Assembly: GCA_011799875.1 (NCBI GenBank)
Contig: CM022302.1
Location: forward strand, 301,889,048-301,953,047
Length of the DNA: 64,000 bases
From: Thinopyrum elongatum
Taxonomy: Eukaryota; Streptophyta; Magnoliopsida; Poales; Poaceae
Direction: 5' to 3'
Position 1 is the first letter of the stretch. Each line of letters starts with the position of its first letter. Both the position numbers and the translations under genes were made by a program. The notes under the pieces are model-generated. The model saw only the letters and a list, made by a program, of their open reading frames with translations, was not told the DNA's origin and did no database searches. Positions 58,701 through 64,000 of this stretch are shown piece after piece.

Positions 58701-59863
58701 TCAGCCTTGAGATCTGCCATCATTTTCTTGAAGTTCTAAACATCTTTGACGCTGAGCTTGGCTATGTGCTTCTTGAAGACAGCCTTTTCATGGTCAATTT
58801 TGTTCTTCTGCTCGACAACCTTTTAAGCAATAGCAAGCTCTTTAGCTATGCAGCCCTGGAAGGTGACGCTTATGTCAATTGGCAGCTGCAGATCATCAAT
58901 GGTGAGAGTAGTATCTTCAAACCATTCATCGATGAAGTTGTTGAGTATGTCAGCATCAAAGAGATGCAAATCTTTGAAGATTTCAGCCTCCTACTTGCTC
59001 TTGATCAGCATCTCTAGAGCATCATCAGCCAAATCTTCATCATTGGACAGATCGATGACATCCTCTTCATTGCGCAGGATGCTTGCTGGAGTGAGACCTT
59101 ACCCAGAAATCTTCTTGGGCTTCTTGGACTTCTTGGAGATGCAAGACAAGTCTTCAAACTGCACACTGGATTCAGGTGGTGTAGATTGTAAAGGCTTCAC
59201 ACTTGAAGCCTTTGGTGTAGCAGAGAATTTTGAAGCCTTTGCCTTCTTCTTTGGCTTCGGGGGCTCTGGAACTTCAGCATGTTCCTCTTCCTCAGCAGCC
59301 TCTTCAACACTGGCCCTTTGCTCAGCGATATGTGTGAGAAGCCCATAAAGGCTGTTGAAAGGACCAATGAGATTCTGTTCAGCTTCACGGCTGCCATTGG
59401 TCCTTGGTCGAGCTGGACCTGGGTTCAAGTCAATCCCAAAGTCCTTCTTGTTCTGTACAATAGAGTTCTTGGCATACTTGTAATTTTCTTCAAAGAGATC
59501 ATCTTCTTGACGCCATCTGAGGCTGGATGGGTCGGCATCTTCAGGCATAGGGCATCTGACCATGCAAGGAAAGAAGCCTTTGGCAATGGCTTCAGCCTTG
59601 GTCTTGGGATGTAGCTTCTTGTATACAATATCGGCCCAGGGTGGCCTCACTGCATTCTTTTCAGCATATTCAGAAGTCACATAATGATACAGAAACCATT
59701 GTTCAGCCCAGTACCTGCGAATCCATTGAACTCTGGACTTGCGTTATGCATAGGTTTCATCAGGATCTGACTTGTACATTTCATATAGATCAGGAGGCAG
59801 ATCTAAGGCAGTATTGTCACGGCGCTGTCTGCCGCCCTTCTTTGTTGATTTTCTAGAAGCCAT
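55734..59863 (-). pseudogene. Copia-E third ORF (envelope-position ORF), many stops
   Basis: Long ORF of about 1,375 codons downstream of pol on the same strand, where Sireviruses carry their envelope-like gene. I cannot confirm an envelope function and see no clear signal peptide. The likely ATG is at 59,863 (MASRKSTKKGGRQRRD). Features in order: basic N terminus; RYWAEQW-type region; Lys/Pro-rich linker (PEPPKPKKKAKA); coiled coil near 58,700; Pro/Thr/Glu-rich stretch; globular-looking part with LYEPGCQHYEQ and FYVNDLDYLPRTIYHILRH (about 56,700); C terminus to TGA at 55,734. Stops at 59,744, 59,099, 58,991, 58,823, 58,736, 58,403, 58,062, 57,354, 57,174, 56,139 and 55,842 look like C-to-T (or G-to-A) changes. 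One frameshift lies near 58,290-58,330. Confidence 0.65.
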
Positions 59864-60583
59864 TGGATTCAAACTAAAAGGCTTCACAACAGTGTTTGGC
59901 TTCAGGCGACTGGTCAGACAGGAACTGGCTTCAGGCGATTCAATATGATGCTGTAAGAACTCTGTAAATGAATGCAGACTATGAGAACCAAGGGATTCTC
60001 CCATGGACATGTACCCGTGACAGCATTAGAGATGCGAGGGAAGGGGAAGAGGTCATATGCATTCTCAGAAGATTTTGAAGACAAATCAGTTTGAAGACAT
60101 TGACCTCATAGCGTGAAGACATTCACTTATGGATGTGAGTTGGTTCTAGATTTGTACGAATCCATGAATAAGTACAAGTGAGGAATCTAACTAGTTGTGA
60201 TGCATAAGTGAACGTTCTTGCAAATTATGAGATGCAGAAAAGGAAAGATCCAGATTTTGAGATGTAAAAACAACTTTTGGAAGATGTGGATAGTTCAACG
60301 GATCAAATAAACGGTAAAAAGTAAGTTCTTATTTACCGCACGAAGAACTGCTAGACGAGAAGGATGGAGGTCGAGCAATTCAATCTCCCGTGCCCTAACT
60401 TGGCGATGGAAGACACCTACGGCGGCAGCAAAGGGGAAGATGTCCTCGGCCGGCGTGAAGACGACATCGGAGAAGTCGCGGCAGCGAAGCGCTTCGTCTT
60501 CGGCGAAGACTGATGCTAGCGGTGGCGTTAGGGTTTGAGTGAGACGGCGAGGGGGGAAGGAAATAATGATCGCAGGGGAGGCA

Positions 60584-60591
60584 TATTTATA
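60584..60591 (-). promoter_or_regulatory. Possible internal promoter for the third ORF
   Basis: TATAAATA on -, followed about 30 bases later by a pyrimidine-rich leader, about 720 bases before the ORF ATG. Suggests separate transcription rather than readthrough from the LTR. Confidence 0.45.
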
Positions 60592-60969
60592 AGAAGGAGG
60601 GTCGGCACAGTGTAATTACTCAGGTGCCCCTGGCGGTTCACATCTGAAGGACACGTGGCAAGCATGCAACAGATTGAATGTTGTGCCATGACCCCACACA
60701 CGCCTGGTTTGTGGGGTGGTCGTTCTGGTTTCTCCGGTATTCAGGCAAAAACGATAGAGATAATAAAAGCAGTTTAAATGTTTTGTCTCTATATCTTCAA
60801 CTGACAAGGACACAGTGAAGACAATCGACACGTGTTAATAGAATGCATATGAAGAGACAGAGAGAATTAGAGAGATAAGCACGGAAGGGGTTAGGTTCCG
60901 ATCACATTCACTTAGCGCAGAAAATGGCAACTTGAAGATATAGCTATAAGTGAATGTTGTAGAGGACAG

Positions 60970-61101
<132 letters not shown>

Positions 61102-61412
61102 TGAAGACCAAATCGAACATTGCGAAGATAAATCATGAAGACAAGGCAATGTTGAAGACAAACCAACTTTGAAGATAATGCAACTTGACGCCAAACAAAA
61201 ATCTTCAAGAAAGGTTGGTGGTGGCATTACCCACCGTATAGGAAGTATTAGACCCAAACACGGGGCACAAGTATCGTGGCGCTCCGAAGTCAAATTCCAC
61301 ATTAATATATTCACACTTAGAGGGTATGCCTTCATGAATTGAAGAGATACGTTACTTCGTGTGTTGCGCACCTAAGTCATCAAAGTGCATAAGCGTTAGG
61401 ATGTGTGTCCAT

Positions 61413-64000
61413 TCACAGGACATTCAAGGATTCTAAGATATTTAGCTCACACCGCAGCTTACAAAACCTTTTCTCATCCAAGGGCTTTGTGAAGATATCT
61501 GCGAATTGCTCTTCAGTGTTGACATGAATGATATCAATGTCTTCCTTCAACACATGGTCTCTGAGAAAGTGATGACGGATCTGAATGTGCTTTGTCTTCG
61601 AGTGCTGAACTGGGTTGTGAGCAATCTTGATGGTGCTTTCATTGTCGCAGTAGAGGATCACATGCTTCATGTTGATGCCATAGTACTTGAGGGTTTGCTT
61701 CATCTAGAGAAGCTGAGCGCAGCATGATCCAGCAACAATGTATTCAGATTCAGTAGTGGAGAGTGACACACAATTCTGCTTCTTTGAAGACCAACAGACA
61801 AGAGATCGTCCAAGAAAGTGACATGTGCCTGATGTGGACTTGTGATCAACCTTGCCACCAGCATAATCATTATCTGAGAATCCAACTAGATTAAACTCTG
61901 AACCCTTTGAATACCATAATCCTAGCGTTCGGGTGTGAGCCAAATATCGAAGTATTCGCTTCACCGCGAGGTGACGCGATTCCTTTGGTGCCGCTTGGAA
62001 TCGGGCACACATGCAAACGCTAAGCATTATATCTAGCCTCGATGCACATAAGTACAATAAAGAACCAATCATGGAGTGGTATACCTTTTGATCGAACGCT
62101 TTACCATTATCGTCGGAGCCCAATTGACCTTTGGTTGGCATTGGCGTCGTGTACCCTTTGCAATCTTGCATTCCAAACTTCTTCAAGCAATCTTTGAGGT
62201 ATTTTTCTTGTGATATGAAGATGCCATTTCTCTGTTGACGGATTTGAAGACCAAGGAAGAATTTCAGCTCACCTATCATGGACATTTGATATTGCTCTTG
62301 CATCATATGCCCAAACTCATCACTGTATCTCTTATTAGTGCAGCCAAAGATAATGTCATCCACATAGATTTGGCATACAAACAATTCTCCATCATATGTC
62401 TTCGTGAAGAGAGTGGGATCAAGAGAACCAGGTTTGAAGCCTTTGCTCTTCAGGAAGTCTTTGAGTGTGTCATACCAAGCGCGAGGTGCTTGTTTGAGGC
62501 CATACAGTGCCTTGTTGAGTTTGTAGACTATATCAGGACGCTTTGGATCTTCAAAACCAGGTGGTTGAGCTACATATACTTCTTCTTCAATTTTGCCTTT
62601 GAGGAAGGCACTCTTCACATCCATTTGATACAGAAGGATGTTGTTGTTGTTGGCATAGGCTAACAGTATACGAATGGCTTCGAGCCTAGCCACAGGAGCA
62701 AAGGTTTCATCGAAGTAAATTCCTTCTACTTGTGTGTAGCCTTGAGTAACGGGACGAGCTTTGTTTCTGACAACTTGACCATGTTCATCTTGCTTGTTGC
62801 GATAGATCCATTTGGTGCCTACTATATTGTGCTTGCGAGGATCAGGACGCTTGACTAGCTCCCAGACATTGTTCAGCTCAAATTGTTGAAGCTCTTCTTG
62901 CATAGCTTGAATCCATTCAGGTTCCATGAAGGCTTCATCAACTTTCTTGGGTTCAGATATAGAGACAAATGCGAAGTGTCCACAGAAATTTGCTAGCTGT
63001 GTTGCTCTTGATCGAGTGAGGGGACCAGGTGCATTGATACTATCGATGATCTTCTCAATCTGAACTTCATTAGCAACCCGAGGATGAACGGGGCAAAGAC
63101 TTTGCTCTTGCTGATTTCTATCTTCTCCAACAATATCTTCAGACTGAGCATTGTCTTCACGTGTAGTAGGTGCTGGGATGACAATCTCCTCTTCTGCATG
63201 TTCCTCGGTGGGTATGATTTCTCCAGTACCCATCATCTTGATAGATTCACTAGGGGAAGCTTCATCTAGCAAATTTGGCAGGTGCTCTCTTTGCGAGCCG
63301 TTAGTATCATCGAACCGCACATCTACAGTTTCAACCACTTTATAGTGAAAGAGGTTGAAGACTCTGTAGGTGTGCGAATCCTTTTCGTAACCAAGCATAA
63401 AACCTTCATGTGCTTTCGGTGCAAATTTTGAAGTGTGATGTGGATCCTTGATCCAGCACCTAGCACCGAAGACTTTAAAATAGCTTATGTTTGGCTTCTT
63501 ACAAGTGAGTAGTTCATAAGATGTCTTCTTAAGGAATTTGTGAAGATAAACTCTGTTGATGATATGGCATGCAGTATCAATGGCTTCAGGCCAGAATTTT
63601 TTTGGAGTCTTGTACTCATCAAGCATCGTACGAGCCATCTCAATAAGGGTCCTGTTCTTGCGCTCCACGGCGCCATTCTGCTGAGGAGTGTATGGAGCAG
63701 AGAGCTCATGAGTGATGCCCAATGTACCAAGATAAGTGTCGAGGCCAGTGTTCTTGAATTCTGTGCCATTGTCACTCCTGATGTGCTTGACCTTGATGCC
63801 ATAGTTGGTCATGGCACGGTTGGTGAAGCGTCTGAAGACATCTCGCACTTTAGTCTTATAGAGAATTATGTGCACCCAGGTGTATCTTGAATAATCATCA
63901 ACAATAACGAAGCCATAAAGATGTGCAGTGGTAGTAAGAGTAGAGTAGTGAGTAGGGCCAAATAAGTCCATGTGTAGCAGCTCGAAGGGGTGTGATGTAG
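61413..64000 (-). pseudogene. Copia-E pol (integrase, RT, RNase H), 5' end outside window
   Basis: Open in frame from the right window edge to TAG at 61,704, then in the same frame to 61,413. Integrase core: D in [11 protein letters not shown] in [10 protein letters not shown] in [52 protein letters not shown] and YVDDIIFG. RNase [23 protein letters not shown] and ILYCDNESTIKI, ending with FADIFTKPL. The only lesion seen is the stop after CCAQLL, where TGG to TAG is the simplest explanation. Catalytic residues are intact. The gag and protease parts are not in the window. Confidence 0.92.

Overview
The window is intergenic DNA from a large-genome grass, almost certainly a Triticeae species (wheat, Aegilops, barley or rye relative). 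I see no host gene. Nearly all of the 64 kb is transposable elements inserted into one another. The grass assignment rests on an LTR I recognise as the Angela/BARE/WIS Copia family, a CACTA transposon with Triticeae-type TTTGCCGTCTGC terminal arrays, gypsy elements with a TTTGGCGCGCC-type primer binding site, and a probable Sirevirus-type Copia element.

Layout, outermost (oldest) to innermost. Gypsy-B (41,502-53,882, + strand) is the host element. Its 5' LTR is split by LTR-C (33,871-41,501, - strand). The remaining LTR of LTR-C at the left is split by Gypsy-A (1-33,870, - strand by its LTRs). The left LTR of Gypsy-A is split by an Angela-like Copia element (18-20,578, - strand). The left LTR of Angela is split by a 12.1-kb CACTA transposon (1,110-13,214, genes on - strand). 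Gypsy-B also contains a small non-autonomous LTR element, LTR-D (45,545-51,138, + strand), inside an antisense gene. Its 3' LTR is split by Copia-E (53,883 to beyond the right end, - strand). Five of the six insertions hit an LTR. Direct-repeat pairs, PBS and PPT sites, TATA boxes and target-site duplications agree on these borders.

Coding content. The CACTA carries a TNP2-type transposase (one frameshift at a run of eight A, one in-frame stop) and a multi-exon TNP1-like gene. Angela has only a badly decayed gag-pol. Gypsy-A has a complete order of gag, protease, RT, RNase H and integrase in one reading frame, broken only by stop codons that look like C-to-T changes. This gag-pol lies on the + strand, against the direction of the element's own LTR promoter, because the internal part has been inverted. 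Gypsy-A and Gypsy-B both carry an extra gene antisense to their LTRs (a gypsy-type-transposon domain of the Transposase_28 kind followed by a long coiled coil). LTR-C has no recognisable pol. It carries one reading frame of about 1,470 codons of unknown function, with a single stop in it. Copia-E has pol plus a long third ORF preceded by a possible promoter of its own.

The most unusual points are the PBS-anchored inversion of Gypsy-A with 429-bp inverted arms, the very long unexplained ORF and CCGGATGTCCGG arrays of LTR-C, the separately promoted third ORF of Copia-E, the strand-asymmetric C-depleted block upstream of the CACTA transposase, and the strongly enriched oligomers specific to individual elements. 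I found no evidence of a working non-transposon system. All large genes seen are disrupted except the inverted half of the Gypsy-A antisense gene. Percent divergences quoted are tallies by eye.
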